A stretch of 64,000 bases of DNA from Pholiota molesta (Eukaryota; Basidiomycota; Agaricomycetes; Agaricales; Strophariaceae), in the NCBI GenBank assembly GCA_014925825.1, contig JACGCK010000023.1, forward strand, positions 124,001-188,000. The letters run 5' to 3'. Position numbers and translations under genes: made by a program. Under the pieces are notes generated by a model. The model had not been told where the DNA came from. It made no database searches and worked only from the letters and a program-made list of their open reading frames with translations. This document shows, in pieces, positions 14,804 through 25,075 of this stretch (position 1 is its first letter; each line of letters starts with the position of its first letter).

Positions 14804-16287
14804 CTAAACGCGCGCAGCCTGTCCGCTCTGGAGAATCGCAGTAGCCGCGCCCGCAAACGACGCCGTCGGCGACGCGATCCCCCATTCCTCGCCGCGCCCG
14901 CCCCGCCGGCGACCTCGGCGGCGTCGCGTTCGGATTCCACGACTTGGGCGGCTTCAGGCCGACGCTCGCGAGCTGCTGCCGCGCCAGCTTGAACTCGAGC
15001 TCCTCTGCCTGGTTCTGCGCGAGCACGACCGCGCGCGCCTCGGCCTGGCGCTGCAGCTCCGCCTCGGACTCGTCCGAGAGGTAGTCCGTGAACCCGCCGT
15101 CGGACGTGACGGTGCTGTCCGTGATCGAGCCCAGCCCGTCGCTGCTCCCGCTGCTGCTCGACGCGCTGCTGCTCAGTTCTTCGCGTGGCGAGCGTGGGAT
15201 GAGGAAAGAGGCTTCCTTGCGCGGCGTCTCGACAGGCGAGGAAGTGGTTGCTGCAACGTCGGATATCAAGGACCGCCGCTTCAGGGAGACGTCCCGCGCA
15301 CGGCTATCCGCCGCGACCACCTTGGACACGGAACAGACGTGGTGGCGGGTGTCAGTGGCGGCCGTCGACCGCTCGAGTGCGGGGCGGGGTAGATGCACGA
15401 TTCGAGTTCTCCAGATCCATGGATTTGCGACTCGGCGACGAATTTGACGAGTGTGTGCCCTCGGTCCGGCGATCGGGCGTGCCGGATGCTTTGCGGCGCG
15501 CGATCGAGTCCATGGGGGAGGCGCTGGGCAAGGACGAGGAGATGGCGTTCGAGCTCGGGGTGCGGGAGAGATTCGCGCTGGGCGAGCCCGACGGCGTGTG
15601 GAAGCTGCGGCCCCTGTGCGGAGACGGGTGTTGATGGGCTTGGATGCAGACTTGCTGGGGGTGGACGCGCTGCTGGACTTGCGGCTGGTGGGGGGCATGG
15701 TGGACTTGGACGTGGGGCTGCGGTTCATGGGGGACGTGGACTGGGTGCTCGGCGGGCGGGTGGGCGGGAGATGGATGGCTGCGAGGACCCGCTCGACGTC
15801 AGGGGGGATCGGAATATGGTGGACGATGCTGACGGCCTTCCACTCTGCGATCTGGATCATATGGTACTCGGAGGGGCTGGGCGGGCGGCAGCAGCCTGGC
15901 CAGCCGGGGTTGGCGTAGCCCTTGGCCTTGGCTGGTGGATCTAAGCTGGCCCACTGCGGCCGCGGTGCGGTCAGAGCGCGGGGGCGGGGGTGGAGGACGG
16001 GCGGGCGCACCTTGCAGAAGCCGCATCCGTTGAAGCGCTCGACTGCGATGTGTTGGTGGGGCAGGGTACGGGGACGGAAGAGGGACGCACCTTCGGCGTT
16101 GGTGAGGTAGAGGACGTCCATGCGGGGATGGACGCCGCGGTTGCGGCAGGTCTCGCGGATGTGGGGGCATCTGTGGGGGGTGAGCGGGGGCGTCTTGGAG
16201 GTTGGTGGCTTACTTTGGGTGGGGGTAGACCATGCACATGGGGCAGGGACTGACGGCCTGTGTAATGGAGCCGGCGGAGTAGCACAT
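14804..16287 (-). CDS. Hypothetical protein with Cys-rich N-terminus
   Basis: I do not recognise this family. Short first exons, read on the minus strand, begin MCYSAGSITQAVSPCPMCMV, followed by CPHIRETCRNRGVHPRMDV, then NGCGFCK and WASLDPPAKAKGYANPGWPGCC. The spaced Cys pairs (CPMC, C..C, CGFC, CC) with His suggest a metal site. After EWKAVSIVHHIPIPPDV the protein becomes Pro/Ser/Arg-rich with low complexity, then has an acidic Ser block (SDGLGSITDSTVTSDGGF), a helical QAEELEFKLARQQLASVGLK, and the likely end AGAATAILQSGQAARV. Introns near 16205-16250, 16060-16110 and 15950-16010 are inferred from GT-AG ends that join the Cys-rich pieces. An uninterrupted ORF of 596 codons over this locus reads through these introns and switches to unlikely peptide, so it was not used whole. 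Confidence 0.55.
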
Positions 16288-16566
16288 GTTGTGGTGGGAG
16301 AGAGGTGGCAGCTCCTGAACGGGTCTCCGTTATTTGTACTGGCGCGACATGCGGACTCCTGGCGAGAACGAGCAGCGATGGACTGATCATTGCGATTAGA
16401 CGCACTCTCTCTGCGATACACGAGGTCGTCCCCGTCCGCCCCGTCCTCGAGGCAGCCCGTCCCAGTTGGGCTACAGATAAGATGTATAGCCTTGGCACTG
16501 TACAGCCTTGATCAACCCACGATCTGCCCAGGCACTCCACCCCCGCCTTCTCTCTTCACCACCACC
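16288..16566. promoter_or_regulatory. Divergent promoter, Cys-rich gene / NCS1
   Basis: A 279-bp gap between two starts reading outwards. It must hold both promoters; pyrimidine-rich tracts lie before the NCS1 start. No specific site is assigned. Confidence 0.5.
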
Positions 16567-17609
16567 ATGGGCAAATCACAGAGCAAGCTTTCCCAGGACC
16601 AGCTCGCCGATCTCCAGAAGAACACATATTGCAAGTCCCCGCATCCCTATCCGTCTCAAGCGCCCACCATCTGACCTGACCCCACCCACCCCCACAGTCG
16701 ACAAGAAGGAGCTCCAGCAGTGGTGCGTCCTGCGCCCGTTATCTGATCCTGTATCCCCACTGATTCGCCGTGATCGTGCTGCAGGTACAAGGGCTTCAAG
16801 AAGGACTGTCCGTCAGGCCATCTCGACAAGGCGGAGTTCAGCCGGATATACAAGCAGTTCTTCCCCTTTGGCGACCCCGCCGAGTTCGCGGACTACGTCT
16901 TCAACGTCTTCGACGCGGACAAGAGCGGCCAGATCGACTTCAAGGAGTTCATCTGCGCCCTCAGCGTCACCAGCCGCGGCAAGCTCGAGGAGAAGCTCAA
17001 GTGTACGTCATTTCCCTGTCTTCCGTCGTCTCCTCTTCATTTCGGTCTCTTGGTTGGAGTCGGGCCTCGTGCATCTGCAGCTGGCTAATATGATTGCACC
17101 CATCGCTCGCGCAGGGGCCTTCCAGCTGTACGACATCGACAAGGACGGCACGATCACATATGACGAGATGCTGCAGATCGTGCAGTCCATCTATAAGATG
17201 ACCGGCGAGATGGTGAAGCTCCCATCGGACGAGGACACTCCGGAGAAGGCACGCTCTTCTTCCTCTTTATCCCTGTCTCTTGTCTCTGACCTGTTAGCTA
17301 AAACTGACCTCGACTTCGCTCTGGACTTGCTCTTGATATCGTGGATGCTCTGCTGTACTTGGTTTAATTCGGACTCCAATTTCGTTGCATCTGCTGTGCC
17401 ACACCATTACAGAGGGTGGACAAGATCTTCCGCAACATGGACAAGGACAAGGACGCCAAGCTCACGTACGAAGAGTTCGTAGAGGGCAGCAAGCAGGATC
17501 CTACCATCGTGCAGGTGCGCCTCTTGTCACATAGCTCGTTATCATTCTTCATTCATGCCCTCCGTCATCACTTCCGCAGGCGCTGTCTTTGTACGACGGC
17601 TTGGTGTAA
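16567..17609 (+). CDS. NCS1: Neuronal calcium sensor 1 / frequenin
   Basis: Small EF-hand Ca2+ sensor that activates phosphatidylinositol 4-kinase in fungi. The start MGKSQSKL carries Gly2 for N-myristoylation. Six exons give the family's expected length of about 190 residues. EF1 is the usual degenerate hand (after [13 protein letters not shown]); EF2 [12 protein letters not shown] (about 16915), EF3 [12 protein letters not shown] (about 17135) and EF4 [12 protein letters not shown] (about 17440) are canonical. It ends ALSLYDGLV, close to animal and yeast forms. Introns: 16631-16697 (GC donor), 16723-16784, 17003-17114, 17249-17412 (apparently GC donor), 17515-17579. No frame break was found in the exons. 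It diverges from the Cys-rich hypothetical gene. Confidence 0.96.
16631..16697 (+). other. GC-AG intron 1 of NCS1
   Basis: Exon 1 ends TAT T and exon 2 starts TC GAC, giving the conserved YFDKKEL. The donor is TT|GCAAGT and the acceptor CACAG. The nearest GT donor breaks the frame. Confidence 0.85.
17249..17412 (+). other. Probable GC-AG intron 4 of NCS1
   Basis: The conserved junction PEK|RVDKIF needs the exon to end in AAG and resume with AGG GTG. The intron then starts GCACGC. No GT lies at the junction. A base-call error for GT is possible, since GCACGC is a weaker donor than GCAAGT. Confidence 0.65.
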
Positions 17610-18042
17610 CGGCTGCCGTCGCAAATAAACTATAATCCCGTTCGCCTGCCCATTTAATTGTGAGCGTCCCCGTACATATCCACTTGCTTGCCGATCGCCT
17701 AAAGACGCAGAGTAGGGTACTCCTTTCTCCCTTCGGCGCGTTTATTTTGGTTTCCTGATCTATTACGATGTGGTGGGCGCTGGCTGCGGTGATTATTAAT
17801 GGAGGTTTCAGACGTGCGTCGTCTGTGGGGTAAGCAGCGGCGGCTGCTACTTACGTGCTGCCTAGATGTAGGATGCTGTGTTGTACTACTTTTTTGTACT
17901 ACTTATACGACGACAGCGACAACGATGAATGTGTAAAACGTACTTAGATGACGCCTACATGGTTAAGCGCTCGCTCAGAATCAATACGTGGCACGATCCT
18001 CTTGCAGTGAAATAAATAATTTTTATTGCGAGACACGACAGA
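17610..18042. other. Convergent 3' intergenic region
   Basis: Between the NCS1 and EMC3 stops. It contains a short direct repeat (TTGTACTACTT twice, about 17881-17905) and otherwise no recognised element. Confidence 0.5.
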
Positions 18043-19173
18043 TTAATACGCCGGTGCGAGCTTGCGGTACTTGCGCAAGACGCGCGTCTCCACGTCCGCG
18101 CCCACCCAGGTGTGCAGCCCTTCCGAGAACGCGAGGTTGTCCTGCTCCGCCTTGAACAGCTTGGCGTAGTCTTGCACGGGGTTTGCGCCGGCTGCGCCGC
18201 CCGGAGCGGCGAAGGGGGACGCGGTCATGTCTCTTGAAGAGTCGGCCGCTGCAGATAAAGCATGAATTAGCTATCGTATTATTTTGCAGAGGGTGAGCGA
18301 GAGAAAACGCACAGTTGTCGTTGCCGAGGAGAAGGCGGTAGAGCCCGTTCAGGCCGAAGAAGTTGAGGAAGTACCACGAGAGGGAGGACACCCAGCGCAC
18401 ATCCATGTCGGGCGTCTCGATGCCGCGCTGCAGCATAGACTTGAAACCCAGCGTCAGCGGGAAGGGCAGCTTAACTGCACACCGCATCGCAGTCCGTCAG
18501 TCCACCTGCACACCCGGGCTCAAGAAACGAAAAACGCACTAAGCACGAAGCCCTGGAAGAAAAAGTTGATCCAGCCCATGATGACCATCTGCGGGACCAT
18601 CATCACCATCTGCGTCTTCATGCCCGACATCATGCCGTCCATCGCGGCGGGGTCGGTGATGGGGTTCGGGGGCGCGCTCGGGGCGTCGCCGCCCTTGGGC
18701 GGGCCGTCCTTGAGGTACGTGCCCGCGGCGAAGGCGCCGGAGAGGTGCTGCGAGATGGCGTTGTAGTACGTGGGCGGGAGGGGCGAGTGGCTGGCGGTGG
18801 CGCGCAGGATTTGGGAGCGGGCGAGTGCGCGTCTGGATATGAGCAAGCGAAATGGGAGGGTGAGCGAATGAGGTGCGATGAGGTATTGCGCAGACGACGC
18901 AGGACGCACTGTTCGCGGATGGCGGCGCGGGTCTGCTCCTTGGGCTGAGACTGGAGAAGGACGACGACATAGTGCCGTAGGATGCCGACCAGAATCTGAA
19001 GTCGGGTTAGCTGGATAGACAGCAAATAATTAAGGGCAGACGACGTGCCATGACGAGGGTGATGGGAAGAGGACCCAGTCCCTGATCTGCGGGTCCAGAT
19101 ACAGCGACACGCTGCACCTCAGTTAGCCAGCACGCGCAGACAGGCAAGGAGGGGCTTACGCATTGGAGGACAT
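18043..19173 (-). CDS. EMC3: ER membrane protein complex subunit 3
   Basis: Oxa1/YidC-superfamily core subunit of the EMC insertase, which inserts tail-anchored and multipass proteins into the ER membrane. Read on the minus strand: MSSNA, then [33 protein letters not shown] (first membrane helix), [14 protein letters not shown], a variable linker, [20 protein letters not shown] and FFQGFV (second helix and Met-rich face), [39 protein letters not shown] (third helix), [10 protein letters not shown], and the tail ending [16 protein letters not shown]. These are hallmark EMC3 blocks, and the length fits. At least five introns; the second (18996-19048) begins with GC. The first exon is only 14 nt of coding sequence. 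VTI1 diverges 157 bp away. Confidence 0.94.
18996..19048 (-). other. GC-AG intron in EMC3
   Basis: On the minus strand the exon ends CTCGTCATG and the next begins ATTCTGGTC, giving the conserved TLVM-ILVGILR. The intron runs from GCACGT to TTCAG, 53 nt. No GT donor keeps the frame. Confidence 0.8.
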
Positions 19174-19330
19174 GGTAGCACAGCGCAAGAGACAGTGCCT
19201 ACGTGCACTTCCTAATCCGGACAGCCCATAGTACAGACCCACACGCAGCGGCGGCTGTGCTCTGCTCTCTCCACCACAATCCTAATCCCAACCCCACCCT
19301 CTCTTCCCTGGCGGAAGCACAGACGCCAGC
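19174..19330. promoter_or_regulatory. Divergent promoter EMC3/VTI1
   Basis: A 157-bp gap between two starts reading outwards; both genes act in the secretory pathway. No particular site is recognised. Confidence 0.5.
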
Positions 19331-20311
19331 ATGGACACATCCCCACCGCCCTCTTTGACTCGTACGAGCAGGACTTCAAGCAGTTCATCGACACCATCCG
19401 CGACAAGCTCGATGACACTGCCGGGGCTGCACCCTCTGACCGCGGTAAGCATACCACAACCAGCCACCTGCCGACCTCCCCTCTGACATCGCCAACCCAC
19501 AGAACAGCGCAAGGCCGCCCTGCGCCGAGCAGAGATGGAGCTAGACGAGGCCGACGAGATGGTACGCCCAACCCAAAACACACACCCCCATTGTCCTCCC
19601 CCGACGCACTAACCCCCCCGCCCGCTGCAGGTCTCCCAAATGGACATCGAGATCCAGGGCATCCCCCAATCTGTGCGCGCGCAGTACCACACCCGCCTGC
19701 GCACCGCCAAGACCGAGCTCGCCGCGCAGAAGAAGCGCCTCGCCGACGCGCGCGCGCAGGCGCCCGCGCGGACCTCCTCTCCTCCACGCACGCCCCGACG
19801 GCGGCGCCGCGGCGTACCCGGCGTCGGACGACCCCTACGGCACGAACTCGGACCGCACGCGGCTGCTCGCGGGCACCACGATCCTCGAGGAGGCTCAAGC
19901 GCCTGCAGCAGTCCCAGCGCCTCGCGCTCGAGACGGAGTCCCAGGGCGCGATATCCTGCTCAATCTGCGCACGCAGCGGGAACAGATCGAGAACTCGCGG
20001 AATACGGTATGGCGAATCCTTATCGATGTTATGTGCATCCCCGTCTGAACAATATCTTTTTTTTCTAGCTGCAACGAGCGGATTTAGCAATCGACCGCGC
20101 ATCAGGGACACTAAAGAAGATGGTTCGCCGGTGAGTACTTTCAGCGCACCTCTTCCAGCGGTCGAGTAAAGCCTTGGCTGCGCACAGATTTTTCTGACGT
20201 CCGAGTTCTTGACTGTTCTTTAGGATGTACCAACAGCGCGCGGTGACATACAGCATCATCGGCGTCCTCGTCCTGCTCATCATTGTCATCACTTGGGAGA
20301 AGCTGTCATGA
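19331..20311 (+). CDS. VTI1: v-SNARE Vti1 (Qb-SNARE)
   Basis: Qb-SNARE of Golgi-endosome-vacuole traffic. The N-terminal domain reads SYEQDFKQFIDTIRDKLDD (about 19360-19420) after one base is added near 19350, then KAALRRAEMELDEADEM, VSQMDIEIQGIPQSVRAQYH and RTAKTELAAQKKRLADAR. The SNARE motif is TRLLAGTTILEEAQ, then QRLALETESQGADILLNL, RTQREQIENSRNT and RADLAIDRASGTLKKMVRR; the Gln of TQREQI is the likely zero layer. The protein ends with a tail anchor, TYSIIGVLVLLIIVITW, and EKLS. Introns near 19446-19501, 19562-19630, 20009-20069 and 20131-20223. The linker around 19770-19960 changes frame more than once, with Ala/Pro-rich sequence, so residues there are unsafe. Confidence 0.92.
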
Positions 20312-20838
20312 TTACTAGGGTTGATAATAGACTTCGTATGATTGTATTTTTTCTTTCTTTAATCTCCTATATATGTATCTACGTAGACCTGGACTGGATA
20401 TCCGAGTTTCTGCTTGGATTTAGGGTAGCAGAATGTTAATGGAACTTTGAACAAAGCAATCCTAAACTATAAATATGTACCTCAATTGTTATTGAGATGC
20501 CTATTCATAATACAAGCGACATGTTTTGCCCATACCCGTGTTTGGTTTATATAAATGGATTGACTGTTCATCACAATAGATTCTGCAAAGGAGATAGTGT
20601 TGGGTGGATTTCATTAGATTTCTTTGTCCATCAAGAATTTGTGTTTCATTATAAACTAGCTGTTATACAGGTACCAAACCCATAAGCTTGGAGCAGCGAA
20701 AAGAAAGTATGTGCGCGTGAAAGAGAAAAAAATAAACACATCCAAGAAACGATGATCAGAAAGAAAGGAAGATAAAAAGAACGTGCGTAAAATAATAGTT
20801 GCGAGGCATCGTGTCCTAACAGTCTAGAAATATACTAA
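20312..20838. other. Convergent 3' intergenic region
   Basis: AT-rich spacer between the VTI1 and KCH1 stops. ORFs within it look random. It contrasts sharply with the GC-rich coding DNA on both sides. Confidence 0.5.
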
Positions 20839-22828
20839 CTACATCGGCCGCTGCTGCTGCTGGCCTCCCTGACCCCGCCCATATCCCGCGACCTCCTCGT
20901 CGTACCCCTGCCGCCGCGGGCGTACCCACCCGCATACGGGTCCCGCCCGGCGGAGGCCTTGCGACGGTACCCCCGCCGTACTGGCCGCCTTCTTCGTACC
21001 CGCCCGGCACCTGGCCGAACGGCGGCGGCGGCGACCGCCCTGCGGATATGCTGCTGCTGCTGCTGATGGGGCGCGACGGACGGCGAGCGGCCCTGGTACA
21101 CGTCCCGCGGGTCGTACGCCGTATACGGGCTGCCCTGTCTTTCACGGGATCGCGCGCAAACGGCGCCGTATACGGGCTGCCCTGTCTTTCACGGGGTCGC
21201 GCGCAAACGGGCGGCAGCGGCGGCGAGGTGCATTGTGCTTTCGGTGTCCCCTCGTCGTACAGGGCGTTGGAAGAGGGGTATTCGGGTCGTCGTACCCAAG
21301 CGTCGCCGCCGAGGGGTTGTAGTGCGCGTACGTGCCGGGGCCTTGCTGCGCCGCGTAGGGGTTATATGGGGGCATAGGTGGATAGTCCGCCTTGTCGTTG
21401 TAGTTGTATAGTCTTTCGTGGTATATGTGCTGGGCGCGACGCGTGTGTTCATCGAGGACGTGTCGTCGTCGTCGTCGATGGAGAGGTTGGGGAGGGTAGG
21501 TTGTGGGAGAGGCTGGGCGATGAAGTCGCCCTTCTTGTTCTTCAAGTGCGAGAAATCGCCCTCGGCTTCCTTCTGCGCGAGTCTGGCTGCCTCGGCACGG
21601 CGCTCCTTCTGCTTGCGTTTGATGATGACACCGATCGCTGTAGCATATGGGTTAGCATGTGATGTTTGATGGGAACGGCTTAGGTAGTTACTGACCTTGT
21701 CAACTTTGTGACAGCAATATTCCTACACGAACAATTAGTGCTCTGTGAGGATGATTCTGTGTATTCAAATACCTTGAGATTACCACGGATGTGTAGGAGA
21801 AGAGGAATATAGCACAAGCCGGCAACGAGTAGGAGGAGCAAAGAGCCAGCACAGACCAACACAGTGAAAAGGGATGAGACCGTGAGGGCAGAGGTCGACA
21901 GAGAGTTGCCCTTGAAGTATTTCGACAATCATACCAGTTTCCGGGACCCTTGTGCTTCACGAGCCACACAGCATACAGAGTAAGAGCATTGATGGTTTGA
22001 CGCGGTGCATCGGCCAGCAGAAGCCGCTTCCAACCTATCGAACAACACTTAACCAAAATACGGGGTGCCAAAACCGAAAAGGGTTACTCACTCTTGAAAA
22101 CGAAGAACACGAAGAATGCAAAGTCATCGCTCGTCTTCGTTGAGTTGCTAATGTGGTCAAAGAAGCAGAAGTGATCATAGGAGCCTGGAGATATGCAAAA
22201 GCGTTTAGGAGAAACTTGTGGGAAGAATTGGAAATGAAACGCACGGAGGGAATAGTATTGTTGGCCATGATGTTCGTGAAAGCATAGGAAATATCTCGAC
22301 TGGCGATGATTTTCTTCGCTTTCCGCGATTCATAGGCCAGCTAGTGCACGAAGGATTAGATTGATACATGGTGGCGGAAGTAGGGGATGGAGCGAGCTAG
22401 GAATAAACATACTAGTAGGAAGGAGAAGATAATGCAGCCGACAAAGAGCCATTTGCCCGTGTTGAAGGGGATAGCAACGCAGCCATCAATGTTGGCGCAG
22501 TTCTTGAAGATTTCGTTGGACCAGTTCTTTGTGGTCAACATGGTGATGGCGGAAAGATATCGGAGATGTAGACCATGAAGGACTTGAGGACGATGACATA
22601 GAGCCATAGATATCTGCGGGGTGTCAGAGACAGCGATAGGGTGAAGACAAGGGCGGGGGGCGCACTTTAGCCGCATCATGGCGCCATTGTCTGTGAACTC
22701 CTGGGTGTTATGAAGTCAAACTGCAGTGCTAGTCAGCCACGAGCGCGAGAGAGCAGGACGCGAGGACAACCGACCTTGTGGTCTGGAACGACCTCTCGCT
22801 TCCATTTGGGACCACCGCAACCACACAT
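20839..22828 (-). CDS. KCH1: Kch1-type potassium transporter
   Basis: Plasma-membrane K+ uptake protein of the fungal Kch1/Prm6 family, needed in yeast for the pheromone-induced calcium response. Minus-strand blocks: MCGCGGPKWKREVVPDHK at the start, KFDFI-type junction, LKYLWLYVIVLKSFMVYISD, ITMLTTKNWSNEIFKNC, a helix WLFVGCIIFSFLL, YESRKAKKIIASRDISYAFT, MANNYYSLRS, ADAPRQTINALTLYAVW, VKHKGPGNWYDISKYFKGN, the helix SALTVSSLFTVLVCAGSLLL, CYIPLLLHIRGNLKEYCCHK and VIIKRKQKERRAEAARLAQ. These are diagnostic of the family. The C-terminal tail is Pro/Tyr/Arg-rich, includes an Asp run encoded near 21463-21478, and probably ends GQGGQQQQRPM; it changes frame at least twice and carries a 47-bp direct duplication. 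It diverges from DRG1. Confidence 0.9.
21118..21210. repeat. Tandem duplication, period 47 bp, in KCH1 tail
   Basis: The unit starting GCCGTATACGGGCTGCCC is present twice, at 21118 and 21165, nearly identical through the following CGCGCGCAAACGG. A period of 47 is not a multiple of three. Copy 1 ends AAACGGCG where copy 2 has AAACGGGCG, so one missing G would make the unit 48 bp and keep the tail in frame. Confidence 0.8.
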
Positions 22829-23056
22829 GGCGTCGAGGTGGTTGTGTCGGGGGGTGGGGATGGGTGGGGCGTGGGGGTGTTATAGATACGGGGCACCAGC
22901 CAGTGGCATGCGGGGTATGGAGCAACGAGCGAGGATAAAGAGCGATGTGCTGAGCTAGCGGAGTCTATGAGGGCCTGTGCTGGTGAGAGAAGGACGGCGA
23001 GAAAGAACACAAACATGTAACCAATCCCTCGGCATCTCCCGAACATCACTTGCACA
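22829..23056. promoter_or_regulatory. Divergent promoter KCH1/DRG1
   Basis: 228 bp between outward-reading starts. A G-rich run (GGGGGTGGGGATGGGTGGGG, about 22851-22872) lies near the KCH1 side. No known site is assigned. Confidence 0.45.
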
Positions 23057-24962
23057 ATGACCACCGTCCAGAAAATAAAGGTAGACACCCCATTGTTCCC
23101 CATTCCTCCTCTGACATGTCTCCCCCCGCAGGAAATCGAAGATGAGATGGCAAGTCGTCTCGTTCTCCCTTTCGCTGTTCTCCTCACTGATCACGTCGCA
23201 CACAGGCTAAGAGTATGTGTCCGGCCCCTCTGCAGATCGATATCTGTTCACAGTGTCCCCTTCAGCCCAGAAGAATAAGGCCACGAGCTACCACATTGGG
23301 CAGCTCAAGGCCAAGCTCGCAAAGCTAAGACGAGAGCTCATCGCACCGTCCACCGGCAGCGGCGGAGGCGGCGGAGGCCTCGGCTTCGATGTAGCAAGGT
23401 GAGTGTCCATCTCCCCACATTCCGGCATACACCACCGCTAAGTGATATCTATCACCTCTCACAATCAGAACGGGTATAGCCTCCGTCGGCTTCGTGGGCT
23501 TCCCCTCAGTAGGAAAGGTGGGCGCAAGCATTCAATTGCGGCGTTAGCGTCCGGCTAATATCCGTCTTTCAGTCTACGCTGATGTCAAAACTTACCGGCA
23601 CCCACTCCGAGACTTCAGAAATTGATTTCACGACACTCACGACCGTGCCGGGTACCGTAAAGGTCCATGGCGCCCCCATCCAAATTCTCGATCTGCGTAA
23701 GTCCACCGAAACGCGCACCGCAATTTAGCGCTTACTCTCCACCCCAGCTGGTATCATTGAGGGTGCAGCCGACGGCAGAGGTCGAGGTCGACAAGGTGCG
23801 TCCCAAGCTCAAATGACACCCGAATACAATCAATTTGACGCCCTTCTCTCTCGCGGATCACAGTTATTGCCGGTACGAAAGGACTCTATCTCGTCACCCT
23901 CTAAAGGCGTAGCTCAATTAACCCAACATCCCAGTCGCACGCACATGCAATCTTATTTTCATCGTCCTCGATGTGCTAAGCCGCTAGGCGACAAAAAGCT
24001 CATCGAATCGGAACTAGAAGGTTTCGGTATCCGACTGAACAAAAAGCCTCCAGCGATCCTCGTCCGCAGGAAGGAAAAAGGCGGCATCGCCATCACCAAC
24101 ACGGTGCCATTGACCAACATCGACCACGACGAGATTAAGGCTATCTCAGCGAGTACAAAATCAACAACGTCGATATTGCTATCAGGGAACCCAATGCCAC
24201 CGCCGATGATCTTGTAGATGTTATTGAAGGGAACAGGTATGCCCTGCTAGCGTACGAAAGAGAAATGTTGACATATTCCTTACAGAGTGTATATTCCAGC
24301 TATTACGTGCGTTTTCTTCGTATACATGCTGCATTCCGCTGTTAACCTGGACATACACCGACAGGTTCTCAACAAGGTTGTCTTAGAACATATGGTCGGA
24401 CTCGAAGGCTCACAATTCTAATAATCCCAGATTGATGCCATTTCAATAGAGAACTCGATCTTCTGTAGGTTTTCTCAAATTTCCATCCTCAAGTAATCTC
24501 ATCTCTCGCCTAGATACAAATTCCCATGTCCGTGCCCATCTCATCCCGCGAATGGCTGAACATCGACGAACTCATCGCCAAAATGTGGGAGACCCTGAGC
24601 CTCGTCCGTGTCTACACAAAGCCACGCGGCCTCGCTCCCGACTACAGCTCGCCGGTCGTTCTCCGGAGCGGCAAGTGCACGGTGGAAGACTTCTGTAACT
24701 CGATCCACAAGGAAATCGCGAAACAGATGAAATAGTAAGCAGGCCTATTCTTGCCTGTCCTATATTCGCGATGCCCCTTGCTCACGGTCATTTAACAGTG
24801 CCATTGTCTGGGGCTCTAGCGCGAAGCATTCCCGAGGGCAAAAAGTCGGATTGGACCACGTTCTGGAAGATGAAGATGGTGATTTGCCCTGTTCCGCCTC
24901 CGCCCTAAAGATAGACTTTGCTGACAGCACCTCACACAGTTGTTCATATCTCCAAGAAGTAG
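23057..24962 (+). CDS. RBG1: DRG1/Rbg1 ribosome-associated GTPase
   Basis: Developmentally regulated GTP-binding protein 1, an OBG-class GTPase that with Tma46/DFRP1 helps stalled ribosomes. Blocks: [35 protein letters not shown], the P-loop GFPSVGKSTL (about 23495-23585, split by an intron), [10 protein letters not shown]3 [30 protein letters not shown] helix, [32 protein letters not shown]4 VLNKVD, SIEELDLLYKIP and the TGS domain with [30 protein letters not shown], the protein ending EDEDVVHISKK. The wording around DVIEGNRVYIP and the TGS domain favours DRG1 over DRG2. Many short introns. The frame needs one added base near 23978 (VL-KPLGDKK) and near 24150. Confidence 0.93.
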
Positions 24963-25075
24963 ATGTAGTCTTTATCGATGCCCCTGGATCCTTGTTTGCC
25001 AGATCTGTCACCACAATGTTGCCCTCAGCATTCCAATGTAGCATTAATATACAGAGACACATGTATCAACATCTG

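Noticed and set aside
14631..16421. A 596-codon uninterrupted ORF on the minus strand
   Set aside because: It reads through three GT-AG introns and, at both ends, gives peptide unlike the natural Cys-rich start and the AAT...QSGQAARV end found in other frames. GC-rich DNA has few stops, so long open frames mean little here.
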